This document shows, in pieces, positions 8,006 to 17,047 of a DNA stretch of 35,506 nucleotides (the stretch's first letter is position 1; each line of letters opens with the position of its first letter). The DNA is taken from positions 1-35,506 of the forward strand of contig CAYFSZ010000006.1 in NCBI GenBank assembly GCA_964346085.1, read 5' to 3'. The DNA is from UBA5436 sp964346085. Its GTDB lineage: Bacteria; Bacillota; Clostridia; Saccharofermentanales; DTU023. Made by a program: the position numbers and the translations under genes. The notes below the pieces were generated by a model that saw nothing but the letters and a program-made list of their open reading frames with translations, had not been told where the DNA came from and did not search any database.

Positions 8006-8680
8006 ATGAACGGTATTTTTTATAAATGCGAAATTACAATTTTGGGTGATAAAGGAAAGAAAACGATTAGAATTCCTTGCTCCAAAGATAAACTTAACAA
8101 CTCAATCGCAGAAATATCATCTTCTGGGAGATACAGGATAGTTAATTATAACCATGATCGATTAACAAATTATTTAGACCGAAAACTAGGGATGAATGTT
8201 AATTCACCGATCAATTTATACGCTCTAAATGAATTCTTGCAAAATCTATTAGAAAAAAATCTCTCGGTAGGGTATATCATGACAGAAGAACCAGTTGGTG
8301 TTACTGACTTGATTAATGCTGTTAGAGATTTGCCACAAATGAAGAAAAAACTATCAGAGATAAAAACAAGTGATGAACTTGTTCCTTTAATTAAAGCGAA
8401 ACTAAATGAAGGGATAGTAAGTCTTTTATATTTTATGCATGATCTATCTCTCGAAAAGGTCGGAAGTTACTATTATATTGACAGTGGTCAACTGAATGAA
8501 GTAACATACGCAAATACATCAGAAATGGCTAATGAAGCTGTAGCATACATTGTTGACGATTTTGAGATTTACAATCAAAATTATGACTATATTAAGAGTC
8601 AAGAAGCCATTTCCCAAATAAGTAATCTGCATAATTTCCATGTTGCAAAAGAAAATAAAGAATGTACACATGATCGTTAG
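8006..8680 (+). CDS. Hypothetical protein
   Basis: 224 residues with no signal peptide or membrane helix. I start it at the ATG at 8006, which follows an AAAGGAGT site at 7993-8000; an upstream in-frame TTG at 7982 lies inside the previous gene. The N-terminal 90 residues are beta-rich by eye and include NLYALNEFLQNLL. That has a faint likeness to the ELNELA region of ArdA antirestriction proteins, too weak to use as a call. The C-terminal half contains GSYYYIDSGQLNEVTYAN. It ends the small-gene run that begins at 6837. Confidence 0.65.
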   Translation: MNGIFYKCEITILGDKGKKTIRIPCSKDKLNNSIAEISSSGRYRIVNYNHDRLTNYLDRKLGMNVNSPINLYALNEFLQNLLEKNLSVGYIMTEEPVGVTDLINAVRDLPQMKKKLSEIKTSDELVPLIKAKLNEGIVSLLYFMHDLSLEKVGSYYYIDSGQLNEVTYANTSEMANEAVAYIVDDFEIYNQNYDYIKSQEAISQISNLHNFHVAKENKECTHDR

Positions 8681-8792
8681 TTATAAAATTCAGTGATGGA
8701 CTTTCAATATCCGAGAATTTACAATTCCGGATTCTTCTTTGAAGGGATAGCAAACTATTCCTTATTTATTTCAAAAAAAGAAAAGGTGAATT

Positions 8793-9044
8793 ATGAATAA
8801 TAATAGCAAGCGTATTCTTCAACGGTTAATATGTAGTTATGCCCAAGTAGCTGAAGAAGAGATTGAAAAAGCACTTAATACGATTAATATCTATGATCTA
8901 TTAGATTACCCAGCAGACTATTTTGATGGGGTGACAGAAGAAATCCAAAATCGATTCAAAGAGGTGGCCTCTGTACTAAGAGGAGAACTCAATTTAAACC
9001 AAGATAATAGTGAATCGGTAGAGGCTGAGGAGCAAGAGCACTGA
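8793..9044 (+). CDS. Small hypothetical protein
   Basis: 83 residues, acidic and mostly helical by eye, ending in a Glu-rich tail. An AAAAGGTGAATT ribosome site precedes the ATG. I recognise no family. It stands alone, 112 bp after the previous gene and 206 bp before the next, and is followed by a weak stem-loop. Confidence 0.6.
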   Translation: MNNNSKRILQRLICSYAQVAEEEIEKALNTINIYDLLDYPADYFDGVTEEIQNRFKEVASVLRGELNLNQDNSESVEAEEQEH

Positions 9045-9052
9045 GAATGTCT

Positions 9053-9076
9053 TTTAAACAATCCTGTTTAAATTTC
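9053..9076 (+). terminator. Weak stem-loop, possible terminator
   Basis: TTTAAACA (9053-9060) pairs with TGTTTAAA (9065-9072), loop ATCC, followed by TTTCTG. The stem is AT-rich and the T-run short, so termination would be inefficient. It lies just past the stop of the 83-residue gene. Confidence 0.35.
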
Positions 9077-9220
9077 TGTTATAGACCTGTTCCCAGGAGC
9101 AGCAATAAAATGTAAATCCTTCTCGACATAACTTATTAATACCTGAAAGGAAACACGGAAAAAGAAACAATTGTTCTATCTGGGGTAAATCTGATATATT
9201 CATTTTAAATAGAATATCTT

Positions 9221-9242
9221 TATAATATTTAATTTAGAGGAG
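9221..9242 (+). promoter_or_regulatory. Possible -10 box and ribosome site for the lipoprotein gene
   Basis: A perfect TATAAT at 9221-9226 lies 25 bp before the lipoprotein start, with AGAGGAG at 9236-9242 as ribosome site. The region at -35 spacing (TATTCA or TTCATT) is a poor match. The position at the start of a new module after a 200-bp gap supports a promoter, but the leader would be very short. Confidence 0.3.
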
Positions 9243-9250
9243 AAAACAAA

Positions 9251-10147
9251 ATGAAAAACATAGTAACAGGAATTGTAGTAGGGATCATGGCGGTATCGAC
9301 TGTCTCTTGCTCAGCTTGTAACGAGGAAACAACTTCTAAAACAGATAACAAAGAAACAGCGAGCGTGACAGTGTTAGAAAAGGAAGAAACATCTGTTGTC
9401 ATTTCAGAAGTAGAAATAGAAACAGCAGAAGAAAGTAAAGAAGCGAAGGAAACCAAAAAGGATTCTAAAAAAGATGTTAAAGAAGAGGATAAAACTAAAG
9501 AAGATTCTGATAAGAAAAAAGAAAAAGCAGATACCGAAAAAGAAGGTCAAGAGACTTCTGATACGAAGGAAGCGGAAACAACCAAATCAGCAGATAAAAC
9601 GGCTGAAACAACAAAGAAAGCAAACGAGAAGGCTCATCAAACGCAAAAAACCAATACGGCAACAACTAGACAGGCACAAAGAGTGGTCTCAACAATGGTT
9701 AGACAAACAACTCGACAAACCACACGTCAAACGAGCTATCAGCCAAAACAAACCACAAAACAAACATCAGCTCCAACTCAGCACATGCATAAATGGAAAG
9801 CTGTGTATAAAACGGTGAACATTCCTGAAAAAGGGCATTGGGAGAAGATATTAATAAGAGAAGCTAGAACCGAGAAATACCCGAATTATGATTATGTTGC
9901 ATACATGTACTTCCCAGCAGACGGATATAAGGCTTACACACAAGACGAAGTCTATTTGCACGGTGAGTATTTGCTGGAGAATAATATGTCAGCTTCGTGG
10001 AGAACTGAATACGAAGAGGTGATTGTCTCTTATGATACTGTTAATTATCCAGCGGAATATGAGGACAAATATGTGATCGATCAAGCAGCCTCAACCCAGC
10101 AAGTCTTAGACTATTATGTTTGCACCAGTTGCGGTGCTAGGAAATAA
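9251..10147 (+). CDS. Lipoprotein with Lys/Glu and Thr/Arg/Gln linkers and possible zinc-binding C-terminal domain
   Basis: A short signal peptide ends at a lipobox-like STVSC, so the protein should be lipid-anchored on the cell surface. A very long charged Lys/Glu/Thr region (about 25-130) and a Thr/Gln/Arg-rich repeat zone (RQTTRQTTRQTS, PKQTTKQTS; about 140-178) make a flexible stalk. The C-terminal 120 residues start with HMHKW and end with CTSCG. This His...Cys-x-x-Cys pairing is seen in Firmicutes surface proteins and could bind a metal ion; that is inference. It stands just before the large adhesin but is separated from it by two terminators. It might aid contact between cells during transfer. 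Confidence 0.75.
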   Translation: MKNIVTGIVVGIMAVSTVSCSACNEETTSKTDNKETASVTVLEKEETSVVISEVEIETAEESKEAKETKKDSKKDVKEEDKTKEDSDKKKEKADTEKEGQETSDTKEAETTKSADKTAETTKKANEKAHQTQKTNTATTRQAQRVVSTMVRQTTRQTTRQTSYQPKQTTKQTSAPTQHMHKWKAVYKTVNIPEKGHWEKILIREARTEKYPNYDYVAYMYFPADGYKAYTQDEVYLHGEYLLENNMSASWRTEYEEVIVSYDTVNYPAEYEDKYVIDQAASTQQVLDYYVCTSCGARK

Positions 10148-10181
10148 ATTGGTAGTGACTTCTATAAAATAACAATCTCTT

Positions 10182-10208
10182 AAAGCCTTTACATAGAAGG
10201 CTTTTTTT
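10182..10208 (+). terminator. Intrinsic terminator after the lipoprotein gene
   Basis: AAAGCCTT (10182-10189) pairs with AAGGCTTT (10197-10204), followed by more T. It is 35 bp past the lipoprotein stop and oriented with it. Confidence 0.75.
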
Positions 10209-10282
10209 ATGCCCCGAAAAAGTAAATATTCATTTCGCTTACACTAGCTGAAACGCTATGTAAATAGAGCAGAAACCAAACG

Positions 10283-10316
10283 AAAGAAGTCTTAGAAATA
10301 AGACTTCTTTTTGTTT
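10283..10316 (+). terminator. Second terminator-like hairpin ahead of the adhesin gene
   Basis: A perfect 11-bp stem, AAAGAAGTCTT (10283-10293) with AAGACTTCTTT (10300-10310), is followed by TTGTTT. It may insulate the adhesin gene from upstream transcription or act as an attenuator. The rest of the 292-bp gap between 10147 and 10440 is AT-rich and holds the two hairpins and a possible leader peptide. Confidence 0.6.
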
Positions 10317-10372
10317 AGAAGAAAATTTAGAAAATTCTCAAAATTTTAATTTTTCAAAAAGAAAGGAGCAAT

Positions 10373-10411
10373 TTGAAAAAATTAAACATTCATACTAAAT
10401 GTAACAACTAA
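10373..10411 (+). CDS. Possible 12-residue leader peptide upstream of the adhesin
   Basis: A TTG start preceded by a strong GAAAGGAG site (10361-10368) opens a frame of 12 codons, Leu-Lys-Lys-Leu-Asn-Ile-His-Thr-Lys-Cys-Asn-Asn, that stops 29 bp before the adhesin start. The ribosome site is the only evidence. It could be a translated leader or chance, since the region is AT-rich. Confidence 0.2.
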   Translation: MKKLNIHTKCNN

Positions 10412-10439
10412 AAATCTAAATGAAAAAGGAGAAGAAAAT

Positions 10440-13400
10440 ATGAAGGTTACATTCAAACAAAAAGTATTATCAATCTTTTTGGTGTTATTGACGATTCTTT
10501 CGGTCTTTCCAATGATGCCAAAACAAGACGTACAAGCGGCAGAAACTGAAACTATTAGCATTATTACAATAGATACTTATGCAGGCTCATCTAGCCAAGC
10601 AATTGGTTGGGCAAGTAGACAAGGGTGGTTAGCAAACGCTGCAATGAAGTTTTACAATCCCATTAAAGGATACGTTACGCAAGGTACTTTTGCTTCTGCT
10701 CACAACTTATTTACTCCAGTTGAAGGGGGCTCTTATTATTTAACTTCGTTTACGAATGAGCTTTTTAAAGATTCTTCTGGAAAATGGGTATACTGCTTCG
10801 ATAAAGGAACACCAGCAGAAGGAACTAGGTATATTGGTGAAACGCTACCCTCTGGTTATAATCTCGTGAATGAAGATAAACTAATTGAGCTTGCATTAGT
10901 TGTCGAGGCATTGTTCCCAGATAGTACAGAGCTTTCTGTTTTAAAAGCAAATGTTTCTAAATTTATTAAACCTGCCTACCAATCAAAAGCAACAGCAATG
11001 TTTAATAGTGGAGACGGTAGCTTTGGTGCAGCAGTTATTATGCAAGCACTAGTCTGGAAAAAAGTGCATAACTTAGACTTTTGTTCATTAAATGACGGCA
11101 ATTTGTACTATACCGGAGGAACATTTAGTGATCCGAAAACAGGAGCAACAGGGAGTTTTCCGCCAGCAACATATAGAAACTTAACTCCCATTTACGACAT
11201 CATCAATTTTGATGCCTTATATAACTTTGGTTTAAGCATCATAGATGAAGGTGAAGAAAGTATTTGCTACAACGTAGAACTTAATTACCAAGAAAAAAAA
11301 GAATTTACAGGAAAAGTAGCAGAAACGATTACCATTGCCTACACAAGTAAAAAACTTCCAGAAGGTATTAAATATGAAAAAGTCGGTACCTCTGTATTCT
11401 TAACTTCAAATATTAACGAAAACAAAGACTTTGGTGAAATTAAAGCAGGCGGTATTGCTGGTACATTCTCATCGTCCGTGCCATATAACAAAGGCAAATC
11501 AGGACAGTTGATTGTAAAAACGCATGCAGTGAAAAATGTTTGTATTCGTGTCAAAGCGAACGCAACAGGTTCATTACAGCTTCAAAAAGTATCAGCAAAA
11601 CCAGAATATACGAAAAATAACAGCAATTACAGCTTGGCTGGTGCAGAATATGGTGTGTATAAAGAAAGAAGTCTTTCAGGAGCAAGCAGAGTAGGAATCA
11701 TCACCACAAAAGAAGATGGCTCAACAGATCCATTGCAAAACCTTGTAGCAGGTAGATACTATGTCTTCGAAACAAAAGCCTCTAAAGGATTTAAGAGAGA
11801 CCCAAAAGTTTATACAGTAGAAGTTAAACCGGGAGAAACAACAATCTTTACTTCAACAGAAATCCCGTTAGATGACCCTATTGCGGTTGCGGTAGAAAAG
11901 ATCGATAAAACAACCGGTGAACCAGTAGCGCAAGGCGGAGCAAGTTTAGCTTTAGCCCAGTTTACGTTCAAATTCTATGCAGGTAACTATGCAGAAGGTG
12001 TAGATCCAGCGAAAAATGGTGCTAAACCAGATAAAACATGGGTGTTAAGAACTGACGGAAATGGTAGAGTTCAATTTAACTATGCCAATAGATCTTTCAC
12101 TTATGATGGACAATCTTATCCATATAAAGTCAGTGGTAGCGACTTTTACTTAACAACTACAGGAGTTCCAACCCTTCCACTCGGTACTGTTACCGTACAA
12201 GAAACAAAAGCCCCAGAAGGCTATGAACTTGATCCTACGGTTCATGTCCGTAAAATTGAACAAGGTACAGGCGAAAACGTCACTACCTACAACGTACCAA
12301 AAGTACCAAACCAAGTCGCATTAAACTATTTCAATATCAAGAAATACCTCAAAGAAACAGACGAATCTGAAGTAGCAAAACCAGAAGTAGGAGCAGTATT
12401 TACAGCGATTGCGAAAAAGTACGTTGAACAGTATGGTTCATTTGAAAATGCGTTAGCTCAAAAGGCAAACTTTGGCAAAAACGAATGGACAACAGTCACA
12501 ACAGACAAAGACGGTTTTGGTACATCTGGCTTACTTGCGTATGGCGATTACATCGTGAAGCAAACAGGCGGACAAAGCGAAGCACATTTGTTAAAGGACG
12601 AATTAACCTTAACAATTGAAAGCAGCGACGATGATCCAGAACTCTTTGAAATCATCAACGTACAAAACAAATACCAAATCAAGATCATCAAAGTCGATGA
12701 AGAAACAGGCGAAAAGATTGTTTTAACAGGCGCAAGTTTCAAAATCAAAAACCTAGAAACTGGCGAATATGTCACACAAAAAGTTGGTTCAAAAGTTTAT
12801 GATACATTCAAAACAACAGCCGAAAACAAAGGCGACATTCCAGCAGGTACATTCTATGTAGACGGAGAAGAACAAGGCACACTCGTTACACCGTTAAAAT
12901 TAAACGCAGGAAAATACCAAGCAGAAGAAGTCAAAAGCCCAACAGGTTATTTAGTTTCCAAAAATCCGATTCCATTTACAGTTGCGAAAGAAGAAGCGAC
13001 AAAAGGAGAAGGACAAGATAATGACGAATACATTGAAGTCATTGCAGAAAACAAACCACAATACGGCGAACTTGTTTTACATAAACAAGGCGAACAGTTC
13101 AAAGAATGGGTAGATGAATCAGTAACGCTGAAAGTACAAGCAGAAGGTATCACAGAAACAGTGACCAAAGAAGTACCAAGAGCAAACGAAACATTAACCA
13201 TTGAAAGAACATGGACCGAAACAAAAGAAGTTGAAGAACTTGTTGAAGTTACGCCAGCAGTGATTGATGAAGAAACAGGCGAAGAACTAGAACCAGCCGT
13301 AGAAGAAATCATCAAGAAAACGATCGAAGAAGAACATATCGACATAGTGACTGTTTTAACCGATGAAAACGGTGCGTATGCAGGAGAAGTCGAAGAAAAA

Positions 13401-16136
13401 GGTTCTTACAGAGTAATCGATAAAAACGGCGAAGAAGTTGCTACATTAGTTGCTGAAGAAGGCAAGAAAGAAACAATAAGCGTTCAATTAGCCCCAGAAA
13501 TAGTAGAAGAAGAAGTCAAACGTGAAGGCGAAGTATCTGACAAGGACTTCACTTACAAAAAAGCAGTCTTTGAAAACGGTTATTTAGCTGGAGCAGAATT
13601 TAGCTTAACCGCCAAAGAAGAAATCAAATCCTATGACGGTAAAACGGTTTTCTTTAAAGAAGGCGATAAACCGTTATTTGCACAACAAGACATCACAGTC
13701 GACGGCAAAGTCGTTTATAAGAAGGGCGAAGTCATTACTGTACCAAAATTAGACGAAGCAATCTTAGCTGATGAAACAATGGTCAAAGACACAGTCGTCA
13801 CAGAAAATGGCGCTTTAACAATTAGCCGTATTCCATTAGGAAAATACGATTTAATGGAAACAAAAGCACCAGCAGGCTATATCAAAGACGAAACAATCAG
13901 AACATTTATCTTTACACCACAAGAACAAACAATCTTAGTGGACCTTAAAGACACTGGTATGATCGAAAACGAACGTCAAAAAATGAGTGCATTTGTTAGC
14001 AAAGAAGTGGTAGGACAAGAAAATTACGATTATATCGTGATCGGTATGTTCACCGCAGAAGAAATCTTAGGCTTAGCAAAAGATAGCTTAGTTGCAGTTT
14101 CCAATCCAGATCATAACGGAGCTTTATTAGTGAACGATTTACCAAAAGGCAAATACTACTTCAAAGAAATCTCCACCAAAGACGGATATGTGTTAAACGA
14201 AGATCAATTTGAACTTGTTTTAACACCAGACGAAGATGCACAAACCAAAGACAAGATCGAAAAGATCAAAGAACCAATCGTCAATAAACCAAAAACAAAA
14301 ACGATCACAATCGTGAAACAAGACAAAGTAACAGGCAAAGCCTTAGCAAACGTTGAGTTTAGACTGTATCAGGTTCTAGCTGACGGAAGTAAGAAAGTGT
14401 TAACAAACACAGACGGTTCAGAAAAAGTATTTGTGACAGATGCAAACGGTAAGATCGTTGTTGAAAACTTAGCATTTGGCAATTACTTCTTAGAAGAAAT
14501 CAAAGAAGCAGAAGGTTACATCAAAGACGAACAAGGCACAGACATTTCTGTTGCGGACGATAGCAAAGATGAAACCGTTGTGAAAAACGACCGTATTAGC
14601 CTTGCAATTAGCAAAATCGATGCCAAAACAGGTGCAAAAGTTGTTGGAGCAAAATTAAGATTAGTCGATCAAGACGGCAATGTTGTTTATCTTGACGAAA
14701 ACGATTATGTGACAACAAAAGAAAATGGTAGACCAGCTGAATGGACCACAGACGGCACAGACTTTGTCGTACACGGTTTAAAAGCAGACGGACAATACTT
14801 TGTTGAAGAAGTAGAAGCTCCAGAAGGCTACCATAAAGCAGAAGAAAAAGTGAGCGTAGTCGTATCTCGTGTCAAAGGCTTACAGCTAAAAGAAGTACCA
14901 AATACGCCATTTGCTCCAGAAGGAAAAACAAAAGCATTTGCTGGTGACGGCATGAAAGAAACACACGCCACACCAAAAGTACCGTTAGCCGACATTCTTT
15001 ATTACAAAGAATTAATTCCGGGTAGAGAATACAAAGCAAAAGCAGAACTCGTTTTAGTATCTGATCCAAGCAAAGTCATTGCAAAAGGAGAGATTACATT
15101 TATTCCTGAAACAATGAACGGCGAAGTGATTGTTCCATTTGGCGACGTAGACTTATCTGCACTTGCAGGAGAAACATTAGTTGTCTTTGAAAACGTCATC
15201 GACTTAGTGACAAAACGAGTAGTGATTAAAGAAGAACAGCCAGACAATCCTGAACAACAAGTCAAAGTTAAAGATCCAGAAGTCGGCACAACAGCCACAT
15301 TCGATAATGGTAAAAAACAAGCTGATCCAATTAGCAAATTAACAGTGATTGATAAAGTCGAATACAAAGACTTAATCATTGGCGAAACCTACACGGTCAA
15401 AGGAAAACTCGTAGATAAGGAAGATCCTAGCATCGTGATTGCTGAAAACGAAGTGACATTTGTAGCGGAAACAGAAAACGGTACAGTTGAAATTCCATTC
15501 GTCTTTGACGGTACAGACTTAAAAGGCAAAGAATTAGTCGTGTTTGAGTATCTCTACTATGGTGAAGATTTAATCGGAAAACATGAAGATCCAGAAGATC
15601 CGGGTCAAACAGTTGAGGTTGAAAAACCAGAAGTGAAAACAACAGCAACAGCTAACGGATCGAAAGAAGTGACAGAAGGCAAATCCATTACGATTATTGA
15701 CAGAGTAGAATACAAAAACTTAGTTGTTGGCGAAACATACACTGTTCAAGGCGTATTAATGGATAAAGCCACAAACAAACCATTACTTGTCAACGGTAAA
15801 GAAGTGAGAGCAGAAAAAACATTCGTCGCAGAAACAGCAGACGGATATGTTGATTTAGCGTTCACATTCGACGGCACAGGCATGGGCGGTAAAGACGTTG
15901 TTGTCTTTGAAAAATTATTATCTGCAAATGGCGAAGTCATTGCAGAACATGAGGACATTAACGATAAAGACCAAACTGTCACAATCAAACGTAAACCAGT
16001 AAAACCTGTTACCAACGATGAAAGAACAGATAAAAATGTTTACTTAGTCGGCGGTGTAGCAAGCGTTAGCTTAATGGCAGTAGCTCTTTTCTTCGCTTTC
16101 AGAAAAAAAGAAGAAACTGAAACAGTCAAAAAATAG
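10440..16136 (+). CDS. Giant surface adhesin: thioester-like domain, SpaA/Cna-B-like domains, VaFE repeats, KPVTND sorting signal
   Basis: 1898 residues. The signal peptide ends near QAA (about 33). An N-terminal thioester-like (TQXA/TED) domain has Cys119 in WVYCFDKG and Gln202 in IMQALVW, the pair expected to form a reactive internal thioester. A long array of SpaA/Cna-B-like domains follows, marked by motifs such as KIDKTTGEP, IKVDEETGEK, IVKQDKVTGKAL, SKIDAKTGAK and ETKAPEGYE; these usually carry intramolecular isopeptide bonds. Three VaFE-type repeats occupy about 1495-1600, 1615-1720 and 1732-1845. The C-terminus has KPVTND (1855-1860), a membrane helix (about 1868-1888) and a charged tail. 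No LPXTG is present; the motif resembles the class B sortase signal NPQTND. A class B sortase gene follows directly. The likely role is covalent, stable attachment to a partner cell or surface. It looks less AT-rich than the transfer genes. Confidence 0.9.
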   Translation: MKVTFKQKVLSIFLVLLTILSVFPMMPKQDVQAAETETISIITIDTYAGSSSQAIGWASRQGWLANAAMKFYNPIKGYVTQGTFASAHNLFTPVEGGSYYLTSFTNELFKDSSGKWVYCFDKGTPAEGTRYIGETLPSGYNLVNEDKLIELALVVEALFPDSTELSVLKANVSKFIKPAYQSKATAMFNSGDGSFGAAVIMQALVWKKVHNLDFCSLNDGNLYYTGGTFSDPKTGATGSFPPATYRNLTPIYDIINFDALYNFGLSIIDEGEESICYNVELNYQEKKEFTGKVAETITIAYTSKKLPEGIKYEKVGTSVFLTSNINENKDFGEIKAGGIAGTFSSSVPYNKGKSGQLIVKTHAVKNVCIRVKANATGSLQLQKVSAKPEYTKNNSNYSLAGAEYGVYKERSLSGASRVGIITTKEDGSTDPLQNLVAGRYYVFETKASKGFKRDPKVYTVEVKPGETTIFTSTEIPLDDPIAVAVEKIDKTTGEPVAQGGASLALAQFTFKFYAGNYAEGVDPAKNGAKPDKTWVLRTDGNGRVQFNYANRSFTYDGQSYPYKVSGSDFYLTTTGVPTLPLGTVTVQETKAPEGYELDPTVHVRKIEQGTGENVTTYNVPKVPNQVALNYFNIKKYLKETDESEVAKPEVGAVFTAIAKKYVEQYGSFENALAQKANFGKNEWTTVTTDKDGFGTSGLLAYGDYIVKQTGGQSEAHLLKDELTLTIESSDDDPELFEIINVQNKYQIKIIKVDEETGEKIVLTGASFKIKNLETGEYVTQKVGSKVYDTFKTTAENKGDIPAGTFYVDGEEQGTLVTPLKLNAGKYQAEEVKSPTGYLVSKNPIPFTVAKEEATKGEGQDNDEYIEVIAENKPQYGELVLHKQGEQFKEWVDESVTLKVQAEGITETVTKEVPRANETLTIERTWTETKEVEELVEVTPAVIDEETGEELEPAVEEIIKKTIEEEHIDIVTVLTDENGAYAGEVEEKGSYRVIDKNGEEVATLVAEEGKKETISVQLAPEIVEEEVKREGEVSDKDFTYKKAVFENGYLAGAEFSLTAKEEIKSYDGKTVFFKEGDKPLFAQQDITVDGKVVYKKGEVITVPKLDEAILADETMVKDTVVTENGALTISRIPLGKYDLMETKAPAGYIKDETIRTFIFTPQEQTILVDLKDTGMIENERQKMSAFVSKEVVGQENYDYIVIGMFTAEEILGLAKDSLVAVSNPDHNGALLVNDLPKGKYYFKEISTKDGYVLNEDQFELVLTPDEDAQTKDKIEKIKEPIVNKPKTKTITIVKQDKVTGKALANVEFRLYQVLADGSKKVLTNTDGSEKVFVTDANGKIVVENLAFGNYFLEEIKEAEGYIKDEQGTDISVADDSKDETVVKNDRISLAISKIDAKTGAKVVGAKLRLVDQDGNVVYLDENDYVTTKENGRPAEWTTDGTDFVVHGLKADGQYFVEEVEAPEGYHKAEEKVSVVVSRVKGLQLKEVPNTPFAPEGKTKAFAGDGMKETHATPKVPLADILYYKELIPGREYKAKAELVLVSDPSKVIAKGEITFIPETMNGEVIVPFGDVDLSALAGETLVVFENVIDLVTKRVVIKEEQPDNPEQQVKVKDPEVGTTATFDNGKKQADPISKLTVIDKVEYKDLIIGETYTVKGKLVDKEDPSIVIAENEVTFVAETENGTVEIPFVFDGTDLKGKELVVFEYLYYGEDLIGKHEDPEDPGQTVEVEKPEVKTTATANGSKEVTEGKSITIIDRVEYKNLVVGETYTVQGVLMDKATNKPLLVNGKEVRAEKTFVAETADGYVDLAFTFDGTGMGGKDVVVFEKLLSANGEVIAEHEDINDKDQTVTIKRKPVKPVTNDERTDKNVYLVGGVASVSLMAVALFFAFRKKEETETVKK

Positions 16137-16183
16137 AGTGACTATACACAGTAACTTTCATTTCTCCTAACTCTATTTTTAAA

Positions 16184-16217
16184 GAAGGGGTAACAAGTAG
16201 TTATCCCTTCTTCTTTT
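16184..16217 (+). terminator. Strong terminator between adhesin and sortase genes
   Basis: GAAGGGGTAAC (16184-16194) pairs with GTTATCCCTTC (16200-16210) through 11 pairs, one of them G-U, followed by TTCTTTT. The sortase start is only 31 bp past the stem, so as at the recurrent spacers, the downstream gene seems to rely on read-through. The stem sequence is unrelated to those elements. Confidence 0.75.
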
Positions 16218-16241
16218 ATCAAAACAAGAAAGGCAAACTAC

Positions 16242-17024
16242 ATGAAAACATTTAAAAAGGTGATCTTAATTCTAATCAGCCTAATATTATTAATCGTTGG
16301 TGGTTTATTTCTAACAAAATACAAGGAGCAGGCCCAAGACGAAAAGCAGGTGAAAGAAGAAGTGAAACAAAACAGCCTAATTGTTAATGAAATAGAACAG
16401 GAGATTAAAAAGCTAGACAAGGAGATAAAAGAGAATAACAAGAAAGTAAACTACAAACAAAAAGCAAATGAGCTTCTCGACAAATTAAACGAAGAAAACG
16501 GTACAGATAATATCATCGCCTACCTCGATACAGGCGAAGGCGGGATCAGGGAAGTGATCGGCTATCGAAGTGACAGCGATTATTTTGATAGAAAAAACAT
16601 CAGAGGGGAATACGACTATAACGGTACAGTGTTTCTTTATAAAGAAAACAAGTCTCCGCTTGATGATTACACCAATTACTTTGCCCACAATGTCTATACT
16701 GGAGAACGTTTTCATAAACTCGCAAGATACGCCGAATATAAAGACAACCTTCAAACAGCCACCCTTTACACAAGGGAAGGCGTTTTAACGTACGAATTGG
16801 TACAAGTAGCTGTTGTTGATTCAGAGCTTTATGATGACTTCGTGACTTGGGAAAAAGAAGGGCTGCGAAGTTATTTTGAAGAAGCATCACAAATTGGAAA
16901 AGTTCTGCTTCTAAGTGAAACTTTTGAGAATAATCAAAAGTATATGGTACTCAATACTTGTTATGACGATTATGGAAATACCAAATCGGTCGGGATCTAT
17001 AAACTCATTGAATTAAAACAATAA
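16242..17024 (+). CDS. srtB: Class B sortase with Lys in place of the conserved Arg
   Basis: A membrane-anchored transpeptidase that joins sorting-signal proteins to the wall. The 260 residues have a transmembrane helix (about 7-25), a charged coiled segment (28-75) and the sortase fold. Family markers are GTVFL (128-132), the catalytic His149 in YFAHN with GERFHKLARY after it, TLYT (174-177), and the catalytic Cys240 in VLNTC. In class B sortases an Arg follows the Cys by about eight residues; here that place is Lys248 (YGNTK). The common DVVGWI/IDYPVV segment before the barrel is also replaced by IIAYLDTGEGGIREVIGY. It sits between two surface-protein genes. Its likely substrate is the adhesin upstream, whose KPVTND signal is also non-standard. 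It could be a variant enzyme or an impaired one. Confidence 0.8.
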   Translation: MKTFKKVILILISLILLIVGGLFLTKYKEQAQDEKQVKEEVKQNSLIVNEIEQEIKKLDKEIKENNKKVNYKQKANELLDKLNEENGTDNIIAYLDTGEGGIREVIGYRSDSDYFDRKNIRGEYDYNGTVFLYKENKSPLDDYTNYFAHNVYTGERFHKLARYAEYKDNLQTATLYTREGVLTYELVQVAVVDSELYDDFVTWEKEGLRSYFEEASQIGKVLLLSETFENNQKYMVLNTCYDDYGNTKSVGIYKLIELKQ

Positions 17025-17047
17025 TAAAAACGAAAGGACTCAAAAAT

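Noticed and set aside
9474..9818. 114-codon Lys/Arg-rich frame inside the lipoprotein gene
   Set aside because: A shifted reading of the Lys/Glu/Thr/Gln-rich linker; its composition is explained by the AAA/GAA repeats.
10440..16136. Several open frames of 60-130 codons on the minus strand within the adhesin gene
   Set aside because: They mirror the repetitive, codon-biased plus-strand gene, have no ribosome sites and encode Ser/Thr/Val-rich strings typical of antisense frames.
16242..17024. The sortase gene as a pseudogene
   Set aside because: The frame is full length with catalytic His and Cys and intact barrel motifs; only the Arg position is changed, and conservatively, to Lys.
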